DNA of 64,000 bases from Conexibacter arvalis (GCF_014199525.1 NZ_JACHNU010000004.1:1-64000); one strand, 5' to 3'. Positions 32,355 to 42,517 are shown, numbered from the stretch's first letter. A program made the numbers and translations. The notes: generated from the sequence alone by a model not told the origin.

Positions 32355-32852
32355 ATGATCGTCCTCGGCATCGACCCCGGCACGGCGAACACCGGCTTCG
32401 GCGTCGTCGCGAGACGGCGCGGGCGCGTCGTCGCGCTCGACGGCGGCGTGATCGAGACGCCGGCGGGACAGGCGCTGGAGCGGCGGCTCGCGACGATCCA
32501 CGGCCGCCTCCGCGAGCTGATCGCCGAGCACCGTCCCGACGCGCTCGCGATCGAGGACCTCTACTTCGGCGCCAACGCGAGGTCGGCGATGGCCGTCGGC
32601 CAGGCGCGCGGCGTCGTGCTGCTGGCCGCCGGTCAGCAGCAGATCCCGTGCAGCTCCTACACGCCCCAGCAGATCAAGAGCGCCGTCTGCGGCAGCGGTC
32701 GCGCCGACAAGCTCCAGGTCCAGCAGATGGTCCAGCGGCTGCTGTCGCTGACCGAGCTGCCGCGGCCCGACCACGCGGCCGACGCCCTCGCCGTCGCGAT
32801 CTGCCATGCCAACCGCGCGCCGCTCGCGGCCGCGATGGGGGCGACCGCGTGA
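32355..32852 (+). CDS. ruvC: Holliday junction resolvase RuvC
   Basis: This 165-residue endonuclease cuts Holliday junctions as the third part of the RuvABC system. Catalytic acidic residues appear in GIDPGTANTG (Asp7), IEDLYF (Glu near 68) and PDHAADALA near residue 140. The QQIKSAVCGSGRADK substrate region is typical. The ATG follows an AATACG stretch and lacks a ribosome site. It overlaps ruvA by GTGA. Confidence 0.95.
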   Translation: MIVLGIDPGTANTGFGVVARRRGRVVALDGGVIETPAGQALERRLATIHGRLRELIAEHRPDALAIEDLYFGANARSAMAVGQARGVVLLAAGQQQIPCSSYTPQQIKSAVCGSGRADKLQVQQMVQRLLSLTELPRPDHAADALAVAICHANRAPLAAAMGATA

Positions 32853-33445
32853 TCGCGCTCGTGCGCGGCGAGGTCGCGGGGCGCCGGCCCTCGCCGCCGG
32901 CGGGAGGCGACGTCGTCGTCGACGTCAACGGCGTCGGCTACCGGCTGGCGGTCTCGAGCGAGACGCTCAGGCAGGTCCCGGCCGCCGGCAGGCAGGTGAC
33001 GCTCCACAGCCACCTGATCGTCCGCGACGACGCGCTCCAGCTGTACGGCTTCGCGACCGAGGAGGAGCGCGACCTCTTCCTGATGCTGCTCGGCGTCCAG
33101 TCGGTCGGCCCGAAGGTCGCGCTCGCGGTCCTCTCGGGCGGCTCGACGCGCGAGCTGCTGGCGGCGCTCGCGGCCGGCGACTCGAAGCGCTTCCAGGCGG
33201 TGCCGGGGATCGGCAGACGGACGGCCGAGCGGATCATCGTCGAGCTGCACGAGAAGGCCGGCGTGTCCCTGCCTGAGGAGGCCGGCGTCACCGTCGCCGC
33301 CGACGACGACCCGCGGGTCGTCGCGCGCGACGGCCTCGTCGGCCTCGGCTTCTCGCTCGACGAGGCGGAGGCGCTGCTGAAGAGAGCGCCCGGCGAGACC
33401 GCCGAGGAGCTGATCGCCCACGCCCTGCGGACCTCCCGTCGATGA
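32849..33445 (+). CDS. ruvA: Holliday junction branch migration protein RuvA
   Basis: This 198-residue tetrameric junction-binding protein loads RuvB. Domain I is an OB fold ([27 protein letters not shown]). Domain II has two HhH motifs ([13 protein letters not shown] and [13 protein letters not shown]). A flexible linker leads to the small RuvB-binding domain III ([19 protein letters not shown]). The GTG start overlaps the ruvC stop, and the stop overlaps ruvB ATG, so the trio is coupled. Confidence 0.95.
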   Translation: MIALVRGEVAGRRPSPPAGGDVVVDVNGVGYRLAVSSETLRQVPAAGRQVTLHSHLIVRDDALQLYGFATEEERDLFLMLLGVQSVGPKVALAVLSGGSTRELLAALAAGDSKRFQAVPGIGRRTAERIIVELHEKAGVSLPEEAGVTVAADDDPRVVARDGLVGLGFSLDEAEALLKRAPGETAEELIAHALRTSRR

Positions 33446-34458
33446 GCGTGGCGCGGATCCAGACGCCCGGAGAGCTGCCCGAGGACGACCAGGACCGCTC
33501 GCTGCGGCCGCGGCGGCTGGCGGACTTCGTCGGCCAGGAGTCGGTCCGCGACCAGCTGTCGGTCTCGATCGAGGCCGCGAAGGCGCGCGGCGACGCGCTC
33601 GACCACGTGCTGCTCGCCGGGCCGCCCGGGCTCGGCAAGACCTCGCTGGCGCAGATCGTCGCCGAGGAGCTCGGCGTCCCCTTCATACAGACGGCCGGGC
33701 CGGCGCTCGAGCGCAAGGGCGACGTCGCCGCGTTCCTGACGGCGCTGGAGCCGCGCGCGGTCTTCTTCGTCGACGAGATCCACCGCCTCCCGCGCGCGCT
33801 GGAGGAGACCTTCTACCCGGCGATGGAGGACGGCCAGCTGCCGATCACCGTCGGCCAGGGCGCCGGCGCGCGGGTCGTGACGCTCGACCTGCCGCCGTTC
33901 ACGCTCGTCGGCGCGACGACCCGCGCCGGCCTGCTGACGACGCCGCTGCGCGACCGCTTCGGCATCCAGCACCGGCTCGAGCACTACGACGCCGACGACC
34001 TCGGCAGGATCGTCACCCGCTCGGCCGACCTGCTGGGGATCGAGATCGACCCGCTCGGCGCGATCGCGATCGCGGCCCGCAGCCGCGGCACGCCGCGCGT
34101 CGCCAACCGCCTGCTCAAGCGCGTGCGCGACTACGCCGAGGTCCGCGGCGACGGCGTCGTGACCGAGCAGGTCGCCGCACATGCGCTCGACCTCCTGCAG
34201 GTCGACCACGAGGGCCTCGACCGGCTCGACCGCGAGCTGCTGCGCGCGATCTGCGAGATGTTCTCCGGCGGACCGGTCGGGCTGTCGACGCTCGCCGTCG
34301 CAGTCGGCGAGGAGCAGGACACGATCGAGGACGTCTACGAGCCGTATCTGCTCCAGCGGGGCCTGATCGAGCGCACGCCGCGCGGCCGCGTCGCGACCGT
34401 CCGCGCCTGGCGCCACCTCGGCATCGACCCTCCGTCGGAAGGCGTCAAGCTGTTCTGA
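33442..34458 (+). CDS. ruvB: Holliday junction ATP-dependent helicase RuvB
   Basis: This 338-residue AAA+ motor drives branch migration with RuvA. Landmarks are [12 protein letters not shown], Walker [12 protein letters not shown] near residue 62, Walker [10 protein letters not shown], sensor 1 GATTRAGLL, the arginine-finger region LRDRFGI, and a C-terminal winged helix ([20 protein letters not shown]). The length is normal. It ends the ruvCAB operon; a 140-base gap follows. Confidence 0.96.
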   Translation: MSVARIQTPGELPEDDQDRSLRPRRLADFVGQESVRDQLSVSIEAAKARGDALDHVLLAGPPGLGKTSLAQIVAEELGVPFIQTAGPALERKGDVAAFLTALEPRAVFFVDEIHRLPRALEETFYPAMEDGQLPITVGQGAGARVVTLDLPPFTLVGATTRAGLLTTPLRDRFGIQHRLEHYDADDLGRIVTRSADLLGIEIDPLGAIAIAARSRGTPRVANRLLKRVRDYAEVRGDGVVTEQVAAHALDLLQVDHEGLDRLDRELLRAICEMFSGGPVGLSTLAVAVGEEQDTIEDVYEPYLLQRGLIERTPRGRVATVRAWRHLGIDPPSEGVKLF

Positions 34459-34598
34459 GGGAGTCGGTCCCAGGCCAGCGCGGCGACGCGATCACAGGGG
34501 GCGCGCCGAACTTCGGATTCGTGAGGGTCCGGCTTTAGGTTTCCTTGATCGGTTCCCAACCCGCGCTTCAGTCCGACCCACGTATCCTAAGCCTCGAG

Positions 34599-35051
34599 AT
34601 GGCCCACCTCTTCATCTGCCCGAACTGCGGCACCCGCACGTCGGAGACGGACCGGACCGCCGGCTTCAGCCGCGTCCCCAAGGGATGCGCGAAGTGCGGC
34701 TTCGGCTTCCTGTTCGAGCTGCTCGACGACTACTACCCGGCGCCCAACGCCGCCTTCTTCGTCTGCGACAGAGAGGGGCGGGTGATCGGCTGCGGCCGCG
34801 GCTCCTTCGAGCTGACCGGCCTCGACGACGAGAGGGTCATCGGCCGCTCGGTCCGCGAGGTGCTCGGGCTCGACTTCGGCGACGGCGGGGAGGATCCCGT
34901 CGGCACCGTGCTCGAATGGGGCGTGCGCGCTCTAGGGAGACCGGTGACCGTCCACGCCGAGGGCGACCTGCCGGCGCACGCCGTCGCGGACCTCTTTCCC
35001 GCATACGACGACGACGGCGGTTTGCTGCTCGTGCTCACTCCGTCCAAGTAG
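34599..35051 (+). CDS. Zinc-ribbon plus PAS-like domain protein
   Basis: This 150-residue protein has an N-terminal zinc ribbon (CPNCGTR...CAKCGFGF, residues 7-40). A PAS-like domain follows (about 45-150) with AAFFVCDREGRVIGCGRGSFELTGLDDERVIGRSVREVL. It has no output domain, so it may signal by protein contact. TATCCT lies 10 bases before the ATG, so any leader is very short. secDF follows after 12 bases, suggesting co-transcription. The ligand and role are unknown. Confidence 0.75.
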   Translation: MAHLFICPNCGTRTSETDRTAGFSRVPKGCAKCGFGFLFELLDDYYPAPNAAFFVCDREGRVIGCGRGSFELTGLDDERVIGRSVREVLGLDFGDGGEDPVGTVLEWGVRALGRPVTVHAEGDLPAHAVADLFPAYDDDGGLLLVLTPSK

Positions 35052-35063
35052 CATCACCGACCA

Positions 35064-38006
35064 ATGAACGAACGTCGCCGCACCGGCTTCATCCTGCTCC
35101 TCGTCGTCGGACTGCTCGCCGCATCCGGCATCGTCATCGCGACGAAGGACACGAAACTCGGCCTCGACCTCGAGGGCGGGGTCGAGCTGGTCTACCAGGG
35201 CCAGCCCACGCCGCAGGTCCCGACGGTCGACGCCGCGTCGATCGACCGCGCAGTCGACATCATCCGCGAGCGCGTCGACCAGCTCGGCGTCGCCGAGCCG
35301 GAGATCCAGCGCGCCGGCAGCGACCAGATCTCGGTCGGCCTCCCGAGCGTCCAGGACATCGAGCGCGCGAAGAACCAGGTCGGCACGCCGGCCCAGCTGT
35401 TCTTCTACGACTGGGAGGAGAACGTCCTCACGCCGGACGGTAGATTCGTGGCGCCGCTGCTCAACGCGCAGGACTCGACGGCCGTCGCGATCTCCCAGCA
35501 GGGCGGCAGCAGCGCTCAGGGCCAGACGCTCTACGACGCCGTCCAGCTCGCCGCGAGACAGAGACCGAGCGAGGACCTGAGAAACGCTTCGCGCTCCGGC
35601 ACGGCGTACTACCTCTTCGACAGAGACGACAGATACCTCGCCGGCCCGGAGAAGTCCGAGAGAGACGTCCTCTCCGCGATCGAGAGAAGAGAGCTGCCCG
35701 AGGGCAGCCAGCTGCTCGAGGTGCCGCAGGGATGGGTCGTGCTGCAGGCGACGTCGACCAACGCCGGCCAGACGGTCGAGCCCGACGACCCGATCGCGCG
35801 CTTCTACGTGCTGAGAGACAACGTCGCGCTGTCGGGCAACGACATCAAGGATCCGACCCAGGGCTTCAACGACCTCCAGCAGCCGGACGTCGAGTTCAGA
35901 TTCACCAACAGAGGCAAGGACGCCTTCCAGAGAGTCACCCGCGAGATCTCGCAGCGCGGCCAGAGCCTCGCCCTGCCGGGCATGAGCTCGCAGGCGGTCG
36001 CCCAGCACTTCGCGGTCGCGCTCGACGGCAAGCTGATCTCGGTCGCCTCGATCGACCCGCAGCGCCTGCCCGACGGCATCGACGGCGAGAACGGCGCGAT
36101 CATCGAGGGCGGCTTCACGATCCAGAGCGCGCAGGACCTCGCGAACCTGCTGAAGCTCGGCGCGCTCCCGATCGGCCTCGACCTGATCTCGCAGTCGCAG
36201 GTCTCCGCGACGCTCGGCAAGCAGGCGCTCGACGAGGGCATGGTCGCCGGCCTCGTCGGCCTCGCCCTCGTGGCGCTCTTCCTCATAACCTTCTATCGGA
36301 TCCTCGGCGTGATCGCGACGGTCGCGCTCCTGATCTACGGCGCCTACTTCTTCGCGCTGGTCAAGCTCGTCCCGATCACGATGACCCTCCCGGGCATCGC
36401 CGGAACGATCCTCACGATCGGCGTCGCGGCAGACGCCAACATCGTCATCTTCGAACGCGTGAAGGAGGAGGTGCGCGCCGGGCGCTCGATCCCGGTCGCG
36501 ATCTCCGCCGGCTACCGCAAGGGCCTGACGGCGATCATCGACGCCAACGTCGTCACCGTGATGGTCGCGTTCATCCTCTTCATGCTCGCGACCGCGGGCG
36601 TCAAGGGCTTCGCCTTCACGCTCGGCGTCGGCACGCTCGTCTCGCTCTTCACCGCGGTCCTCGCGACCCAGGCGATACTCGTCACGATGGGCCGCACGAG
36701 ACTGCTCGGGCGGCCGTCGGCGCTCGGCGCCAGCGGCGAGGGCCACAGATGGAAGGCCGACTTCATGGGCCTCTCCAAGTGGTTCTTCTCGATCTCCGGC
36801 GTGATCCTCCTGATCTGCGCGCTGGCGATCGGCTCCAAGGGGCTCAACTTCGGCATCGACTTCACCTCCGGCACGCGCATCACGACCAACCTCGTGAGAC
36901 CGGCCAGCGAGGAGCAGGTGCGCTCGTCGCTGGAGGCGTTCGGCGCGACCGACGCGAAGATCCAGAGAGTCTCCAACGCCGACCTCGGGCCGAACGTCAT
37001 ACAGATCTCGACCGAGCAGCTGGAGCCCAGACAGGTCGCGCAGCTGAGAGCGACGCTCGAGAGAGACTTCGGCGGCGTCTCGAACTTCTCCAGCTCGTCG
37101 GTCGGACCGACCTTCGGGAAGACCGTCGCCAACAGCGCGATCGTCGCGATCATCGCCTCGCTGCTCGTGATCTCCGCGTATCTCTCGCTCCGCTTCCAGT
37201 GGAGATTCGCGGTGCCGGTGCTGATCGCGGTCGCGCACGACATCTTGATCGTGTCGGGCATCTACGCGCTGACGGGCCGGGAGGTGACGGCGTCGACGGT
37301 CGCGGCGCTCCTCACCGTGTTGGGCTACTCGCTCTACGACACGATCATCGTGTTCGACCGCATCCGAGAGAACATGCCGCGGATGCCGCGGGCCGCCTTC
37401 TCGCAGGTCGTCAACCGCTCGATGTCTGAGGTGCTGACGCGCTCGCTGGCGACCTCGTTCTCGACCGGCCTGCCGATCCTCGCGCTGCTGCTGTTCGGCG
37501 GCGAGACGCTCCAGGACTTCGCCTTCGCGCTGTTCGTCGGCGTCCTCTCCGGCGCGTACTCGTCGGTCTTCATCGCCGGTCCGGTGCTGTGGCACTGGAA
37601 GGAGCGCGAGCCGGTCTACGCCGCGCGGCGGTGGCGCATCGCCGAGGAGAACGGCGGCGTCGTGCCGGCGTACGCGCTCACGAGCGCCGACGTCGAGCCC
37701 GAGAGAAGGGTCCGCAGACGCGGTCGCCTGACGGCGCCCGACGACCCGGAGCGGCGCGTCTCCGCCGACGAGTTCGAGGAGATGAAGCGCGACCTCGACG
37801 TCGACGACAGCCCGGCGGCGATCACCCGCCCGCCGCGGAGGTCGCGCGGCGCGACCGCGGCGCCCGCTCCGCCGGAGCGCAAGCCGAAGCCGAGACCGAA
37901 GCTCGACGCAGACGGGCGTGCGCCCGACGAACCTGAGAACGAAGGCGTGCTGAAGGAGCCGAAGAGACCGAGCACGCGACGTCGCCGCCACGGGAGGCCG
38001 CGCTGA
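35064..38006 (+). CDS. secDF: Fused protein-export protein SecD-SecF
   Basis: This 980-residue RND-family protein uses proton motive force to pull secreted proteins through SecYEG. The SecD half has TM1 near residues 8-27, KLGLDLEGG, a large periplasmic region (about 30-375), then five TMs with the proton-site motif TIGVAADANIVIFER near residue 455. The SecF half begins near residue 565 (LNFGIDFTSGTR) and carries LLTVLGYSLYDTIIVFDRIRE near residue 750. A basic Pro-rich cytoplasmic tail ends it. The fusion is complete. The 5' half uses AGA arginine codons far more than its neighbours. It overlaps the next small gene (TGATG). Confidence 0.96.
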   Translation: MNERRRTGFILLLVVGLLAASGIVIATKDTKLGLDLEGGVELVYQGQPTPQVPTVDAASIDRAVDIIRERVDQLGVAEPEIQRAGSDQISVGLPSVQDIERAKNQVGTPAQLFFYDWEENVLTPDGRFVAPLLNAQDSTAVAISQQGGSSAQGQTLYDAVQLAARQRPSEDLRNASRSGTAYYLFDRDDRYLAGPEKSERDVLSAIERRELPEGSQLLEVPQGWVVLQATSTNAGQTVEPDDPIARFYVLRDNVALSGNDIKDPTQGFNDLQQPDVEFRFTNRGKDAFQRVTREISQRGQSLALPGMSSQAVAQHFAVALDGKLISVASIDPQRLPDGIDGENGAIIEGGFTIQSAQDLANLLKLGALPIGLDLISQSQVSATLGKQALDEGMVAGLVGLALVALFLITFYRILGVIATVALLIYGAYFFALVKLVPITMTLPGIAGTILTIGVAADANIVIFERVKEEVRAGRSIPVAISAGYRKGLTAIIDANVVTVMVAFILFMLATAGVKGFAFTLGVGTLVSLFTAVLATQAILVTMGRTRLLGRPSALGASGEGHRWKADFMGLSKWFFSISGVILLICALAIGSKGLNFGIDFTSGTRITTNLVRPASEEQVRSSLEAFGATDAKIQRVSNADLGPNVIQISTEQLEPRQVAQLRATLERDFGGVSNFSSSSVGPTFGKTVANSAIVAIIASLLVISAYLSLRFQWRFAVPVLIAVAHDILIVSGIYALTGREVTASTVAALLTVLGYSLYDTIIVFDRIRENMPRMPRAAFSQVVNRSMSEVLTRSLATSFSTGLPILALLLFGGETLQDFAFALFVGVLSGAYSSVFIAGPVLWHWKEREPVYAARRWRIAEENGGVVPAYALTSADVEPERRVRRRGRLTAPDDPERRVSADEFEEMKRDLDVDDSPAAITRPPRRSRGATAAPAPPERKPKPRPKLDADGRAPDEPENEGVLKEPKRPSTRRRRHGRPR

Positions 38007-38287
38007 TGGGCATGCTGTGCTGGGTCATGATGGGACTTGCCGTCTGGCACTTCACCGTCTTCATCCCCGACCACTTCTGGGGCGGCATCGTCGGCGCCTT
38101 CCTGGCCGCGATGTTCGGCGCGATCGTCTTCGGCCTCGTCGTCAACGGCTTCTCGATCCCGGGCAATGACGACGTGTCGATCATGACCGCCGCCGAGGGC
38201 ATCCCGGGCGGTGCGCTCGGTCTCGCCGCCTGCTACTTCGAGGGCCTGCGGCGCGAGAGAAAGGCCGGCGTCAGCTACGGCCTCTGA
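38006..38287 (+). CDS. Small membrane protein, GlsB/YeaQ-like
   Basis: This 93-residue protein has two or three hydrophobic segments (about 5-20, 25-50, 65-80) with Gly-rich turns reminiscent of the GlsB/YeaQ/YmgE transglycosylase-associated family. Its overlap with the secDF stop (TGATG) implies co-translation. A terminator follows about 30 bases downstream. The function is unknown; a link to export is inferred only from position. Confidence 0.65.
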   Translation: MGMLCWVMMGLAVWHFTVFIPDHFWGGIVGAFLAAMFGAIVFGLVVNGFSIPGNDDVSIMTAAEGIPGGALGLAACYFEGLRRERKAGVSYGL

Positions 38288-38317
38288 GCGGCGCCGGACG
38301 CGCGCACACGCTGCATC

Positions 38318-38343
38318 GACGGCCCGCCATCCGGCGGGCCGTC
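38318..38343. terminator. Terminator of the secDF operon
   Basis: A perfect 11-bp stem (38318-38328 with 38333-38343) and 4-base loop is followed by GTCGTTT. It also lies beyond the end of the convergent Eis-like gene. Confidence 0.85.
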
Positions 38344-38428
38344 GTCGTTTCGGGAGCGCGTCGCGGCGGCGGGCCGCGCCCGGCCGCACGCGTCGTCGCG
38401 ACGGCCGCCGCCGGAGCGGGCGCGACCG

Positions 38429-39652
38429 CTAGAAGATCTCGGGGATCCAGGGCGCGCGAGGGGTCCGCAGCGCGAGGTCGAGCCGCGCGAGCGCGCCCGG
38501 CTCCAGCTCGCGCACGCGGCCGGCGTCGGCGAGGCGGGCAAGCGGGGTGCCGCCGAGGTAGGCGGCGCCGAGCGCGGCGACGTCGAGCGCGAGCTGCGGC
38601 GCGCGGTCGCTCCGCGTGCAGCGGGCGTCGCCGCCGGGCGACGCCTCCAGCCGCCAGGTGCCGTCGTTGGCCGGGAGGCGGGCGTCGGCGACGGCGATCG
38701 TCATGTCGAGCCCGGTCGCGTACGCGCGCGCCGCGAGCGCCGCGGGCAGGTCGAGCAGGCGCAGCCAGAGGCCGTCCTCGACGACGGTCGTGCGCGCCTG
38801 GCGGAAGTCGGCGAGGCGGTAGGGGAGCGGATCGTCGACCGGCCGCAGCTCGGCTCTGACCCGCTCGACGAGGTCGACGCCGCAGAAGAACCCCCACAGC
38901 GCCGCCTCTACCACGGGGTCGGGCGCGATCAGCTCGTCGACTTCCAGCACGGTCGATCCCTCCGGGCCGCGGGCGCGGTAGAGCGCGTAGCCGCGGACGG
39001 CGCCGCCGTCGTCGCGCGCGACGACGAGCCGCTTCGGGCGGCGCCGGTCGCGCTCGTGCTCGGGATCGTCGAGCACCCGTCGGCGCCACCACGCCTCGGC
39101 GCGCGCCGGGACGCCGGCGCGGCGGGCCCGCAGCGCCTCCCAGACGGGCGCGAGCAGCGGCGCGGCGCCCTCCAGCGGCAGCAGTGCGAGCTCCACCGCC
39201 GGCGCGTCGGCCCGCACCGGCGGCGGACTGCCGCCGTCGAGCTCGATCGTCGCGGTGCGGGCCGCGACGCCGTAGCCGAAGCGGCCGTAGATCCCGCCCT
39301 CGGCGGCCCACAGCGCGGCGATCGGCTCGCCGGCGGCGAGCGCCTGCTCGAACAGCCGCGCCATCATCCGCGTGAGGATGCCGCGGCGGCGGTGGGTGGG
39401 GAGGACGGTGACGACCGTCACGCCGGCGCACGGCAGCTCCCCGCCGGGGATCGAGAGCCGCTGCGGATAGGCGCCCGAGGTGCCGACGAGCCGCTCGCCG
39501 TCGAAGGCGGCCGCCGTCCGCTCCGGCGGGATCAGCGACCGCCCGCGCTCGCGTGAGGCGGGCGGCGTCGCCTCGTGGAAGGCGACGTCGATGCACTCGT
39601 CCCAGGCGCCCGCGTCGGCGTCGGTCAGGCTGCGGATCGCGAGCTCGGGCAC
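38429..39652 (-). CDS. Eis-like GNAT N-acetyltransferase
   Basis: This 407-residue protein has the Eis architecture: two GNAT domains plus a C-terminal SCP2-like domain. Acetyl-CoA motif A is visible as VVTVLPTHRRRGILTRMM near residue 85. The second GNAT region holds the LVVARDDGGAVRGYALYR strand pair. The C-terminal domain ends near LRTPRAPWIPEIF, and Eis enzymes use this free carboxylate in catalysis. The family acetylates aminoglycosides, peptides or polyamines; the substrate here is unknown. GTG 39652 is 7 bases after TAGCCT on the minus strand, so the mRNA looks leaderless. It is divergent from recJ. Confidence 0.87.
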   Translation of the reverse strand: MPELAIRSLTDADAGAWDECIDVAFHEATPPASRERGRSLIPPERTAAAFDGERLVGTSGAYPQRLSIPGGELPCAGVTVVTVLPTHRRRGILTRMMARLFEQALAAGEPIAALWAAEGGIYGRFGYGVAARTATIELDGGSPPPVRADAPAVELALLPLEGAAPLLAPVWEALRARRAGVPARAEAWWRRRVLDDPEHERDRRRPKRLVVARDDGGAVRGYALYRARGPEGSTVLEVDELIAPDPVVEAALWGFFCGVDLVERVRAELRPVDDPLPYRLADFRQARTTVVEDGLWLRLLDLPAALAARAYATGLDMTIAVADARLPANDGTWRLEASPGGDARCTRSDRAPQLALDVAALGAAYLGGTPLARLADAGRVRELEPGALARLDLALRTPRAPWIPEIF

Positions 39653-39806
39653 GAGCGCGAGGCTATCGGCCTCCCCGGCCGCGTACAGTGCGGCTGTCCC
39701 GCCTGTCGGAGGCGCCGTCGGTCGGCCGCCGCCGACGAGGAGACGCCGCGCCGCCCGCGCGCTGCGCCCTCGCCGTTCCGTCTGGTCGATCGATAACCCT
39801 GAACCC

Positions 39807-42446
39807 GTGTCCGCGACGCTGCCGCCTCCCGTCTCACCGCCCGCGCCGAGCGCGACGGTCACGGGAGCGCCGCCGGCGGCGCCGCCGGCGCGACGGATCG
39901 AGCTGGCCCCGTGCGACCCGCTCGCGGTCGAGACGCTGCGCGAGGCGCTCGGCTGCAGCCGAGCGCTGGCCCAGGTGCTCGTCCGCCGCGGCCACGCCGA
40001 CCCGGCGGCGGCGCGCGCCTTCCTCGCCGCCGACGAACGGCACGATCCCAGCGCCTTCGCCGGCATCGACGTCGCCGTCGAGGCGATCCTCGGCCACGTC
40101 CGCTCCGGCAGCCGCATCACCGTCCACGGCGACTACGACGTCGACGGCGTCTGCGCGACCGCGATCCTGCTGCGGGCGCTGCGCGCGCTCGGCGCCGACG
40201 CCGACTGGTTCCTGCCGAGCCGCATCGACGACGGCTACGGCCTCTCGGAGGCGACCGTCGGACGGCTCGCCGAGCGCGGGACGCGGCTGCTGATCACGGT
40301 CGACTGCGCGATCACGGCCGTCGAGGAGGTGGCGCAGGCGCGCGCCGCCGGCATCGACGTGATCGTCACCGACCACCACCAGCCGCGCGCCGACGGGCGG
40401 CTGCCCGACGCGCCGATCGTCCATCCGGCGATCTGCGGCTATCCCTGCCCCGACCTCTGCGCGGGCGCGGTCGCGCACAAGCTCGCGCAGGCGCTCCACC
40501 GCGCGACCGACGGCCTCGCCGCGGACGGCTGGTCGCCCGACGACGACCTCGACCTCGTCGCGCTCGCGACGATCGCCGACCTCGTGCCGCTGCGCGGCGA
40601 GAACCGCCGCCTGGCGCGGGAGGGGCTGCGGGCGCTGGCGAGCACCGGCAAGCCCGGGCTGCGGGCGTTGATGCGGGTGGCGAGACTCGATCCGAGCGGG
40701 CTCGACGCCGGCGCGGTCGGATTCCGCCTGGCGCCCCGCATCAACGCCGCCGGCCGCCTCTACCGCGCCGACGCCGGCGTCGAGCTGCTGCTGACGCAGG
40801 ACGAGGCGCGCGCCCGCACGATCGCCGACGAGCTCGACCACGCCAACGCCGAGCGGCGCCTGACCGAGCAGCGGATCCTGTGGGAGGCCGAGCAGCAGGT
40901 GCGAGAGCTGGGGGAGCGGCCGGCGTACGTGCTCGCCGGCGAGGGCTGGCATCCCGGCGTGATCGGGATCGTCGCCTCCAGAGTCGTCGAGCGGACCAAC
41001 CGCCCCGCCCTGCTGATCGCGCTCGACCGGGACGGCGGACCGGCCACCGGCTCGGGCCGCTCGATACCGCGCTTCGACCTGCTCGGCGCGCTCCACGCCG
41101 CCGCGCCGCTGCTCGACCGCTACGGCGGCCATCGCGCCGCCGCCGGCGTGACGGTCTCGCCGGAGCGGGTCGACGCCCTGCGCGAGGCGTTCGAGGCGCA
41201 TGCCGCCGCGGTCCTGACCGCGGAGGACCTCGTCCCGGTCGAGCGCGTCGACGCCGTCGTCGGCGGCCGCGCGCTCGGGCTCGACCTCGCCGACGAGCTG
41301 GCGCGGCTGGAGCCGTGCGGGATCGGCAATCCGCGGCCGAACCTGCTCGTCCCCGCGGCGCAGCTGGTCGACGTGCGGCCGATGGGGCAGGAGGGGCGCC
41401 ACGCCCGCTTCACCGTCGAGAGCGGCGGCGTCCGCTGCCGCGCCGTCTCCTTCGGCTGCGACGGCCGCCTCCCGGTCGACGAGGACTGCCCGGCCGACGT
41501 CGTCTTCCGGCTGGAGCGCAACGAGTGGAACGGCGCCGTCGAGCCGCGCCTGCTGCTGCGCCACGCGGCGCCGAGCGCGCCGGCGGCGATCGAGCTGCTC
41601 GGCGGCGACCCGGCCGAGCCGGCCGCGTGGCTGGCGGCCGTGTTCGCGGAGGTCGACCGCCTGCGCGCCTCCGGCGGCGCGCCCGTGCCGGCGGCGGTGC
41701 CGGTCGGCGGGATGACGGCGGTCGGCGGCGGCCTCGGCGCCCCGCACGGCGGGCCGCTCGCCGCGGGGCCGGGTGGCCCGGCGGCGCCGCCGCGCCGGCT
41801 GCTCGACCGCCGCGGCGAGGGCGGCGCGGCGATCCTCAGCGACCTGGTGCTCGGCGGCGCGTCGGTGCTGGCGCTCGTCGCCGACGTGCCGCGCCGCGTC
41901 GACGGCCTGGCGGCGCGCGTCGGCGGCTTCGCGCTCTGCTCGTGGGCGGCGCTGGAGCGCGATCCGGCGCTCGCCGACCGCTTCGACCACCTCGTCGCGC
42001 TCGATCCGCCGGCGCTGCCGGCGCAGGAGGAGCGGCTGCGCGCCGGGGCTCCGGCACGGGGTCAGACCTACGCCCATCTGGCGTGGGGCGACGCTGAGCT
42101 ACGATTTGCTGTGCAGATCCATGAGTCGGAGTACGGCATCCGTGCTTCGCTCGTGCCGCTCTACCGGGTCCTGCGGGATCGCGGCGGCGCGGCCGGCGAG
42201 GAGCTCGGGCGTCTGCTCCGCGGGGACGGACACGGACGGTCGGCGGCGCTCGCCGCTCGTCTGGTCGGCGTCCTCGAGGAGCTCGGGCTCGTCAGCCTCG
42301 ACCGGGAGCTGCAGGCCCTGAGGGTCCTGGACGCCGAGCGCACCGCGCTCGAGCGCTCCGCGATCCACCGGGCCGCGACGGAGCGATACGAGGACGGCCA
42401 GCGATTCCTGCTCGAGACGACACCAACGGACGCACGCACCGGCTGA
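39807..42446 (+). CDS. recJ: Single-stranded-DNA exonuclease RecJ (long form)
   Basis: This 879-residue protein has a DHH phosphoesterase core with DYDVDG (109-114) and DHH (189-191), then DHHA1 (RSIPRFDLLGAL, DRYGGHRAAAG) and an OB domain (about 470-560). RecJ degrades single-stranded DNA 5' to 3' in recombination and mismatch repair. Gram-negative RecJ is near 570 residues. Here about 300 extra residues, with a Gly/Pro-rich linker and a helical tail, resemble the long firmicute C-terminal extension. TAACCC lies 7 bases before the GTG. It ends shortly before relA. Confidence 0.92.
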   Translation: MSATLPPPVSPPAPSATVTGAPPAAPPARRIELAPCDPLAVETLREALGCSRALAQVLVRRGHADPAAARAFLAADERHDPSAFAGIDVAVEAILGHVRSGSRITVHGDYDVDGVCATAILLRALRALGADADWFLPSRIDDGYGLSEATVGRLAERGTRLLITVDCAITAVEEVAQARAAGIDVIVTDHHQPRADGRLPDAPIVHPAICGYPCPDLCAGAVAHKLAQALHRATDGLAADGWSPDDDLDLVALATIADLVPLRGENRRLAREGLRALASTGKPGLRALMRVARLDPSGLDAGAVGFRLAPRINAAGRLYRADAGVELLLTQDEARARTIADELDHANAERRLTEQRILWEAEQQVRELGERPAYVLAGEGWHPGVIGIVASRVVERTNRPALLIALDRDGGPATGSGRSIPRFDLLGALHAAAPLLDRYGGHRAAAGVTVSPERVDALREAFEAHAAAVLTAEDLVPVERVDAVVGGRALGLDLADELARLEPCGIGNPRPNLLVPAAQLVDVRPMGQEGRHARFTVESGGVRCRAVSFGCDGRLPVDEDCPADVVFRLERNEWNGAVEPRLLLRHAAPSAPAAIELLGGDPAEPAAWLAAVFAEVDRLRASGGAPVPAAVPVGGMTAVGGGLGAPHGGPLAAGPGGPAAPPRRLLDRRGEGGAAILSDLVLGGASVLALVADVPRRVDGLAARVGGFALCSWAALERDPALADRFDHLVALDPPALPAQEERLRAGAPARGQTYAHLAWGDAELRFAVQIHESEYGIRASLVPLYRVLRDRGGAAGEELGRLLRGDGHGRSAALAARLVGVLEELGLVSLDRELQALRVLDAERTALERSAIHRAATERYEDGQRFLLETTPTDARTG

Positions 42447-42517
42447 CGCGGGCCAAGGGCGCCGCCAACGGCGACGGCGCGGTCGCCCATGCCGAGGACG
42501 CGGTCGGCGGCGGCCGC

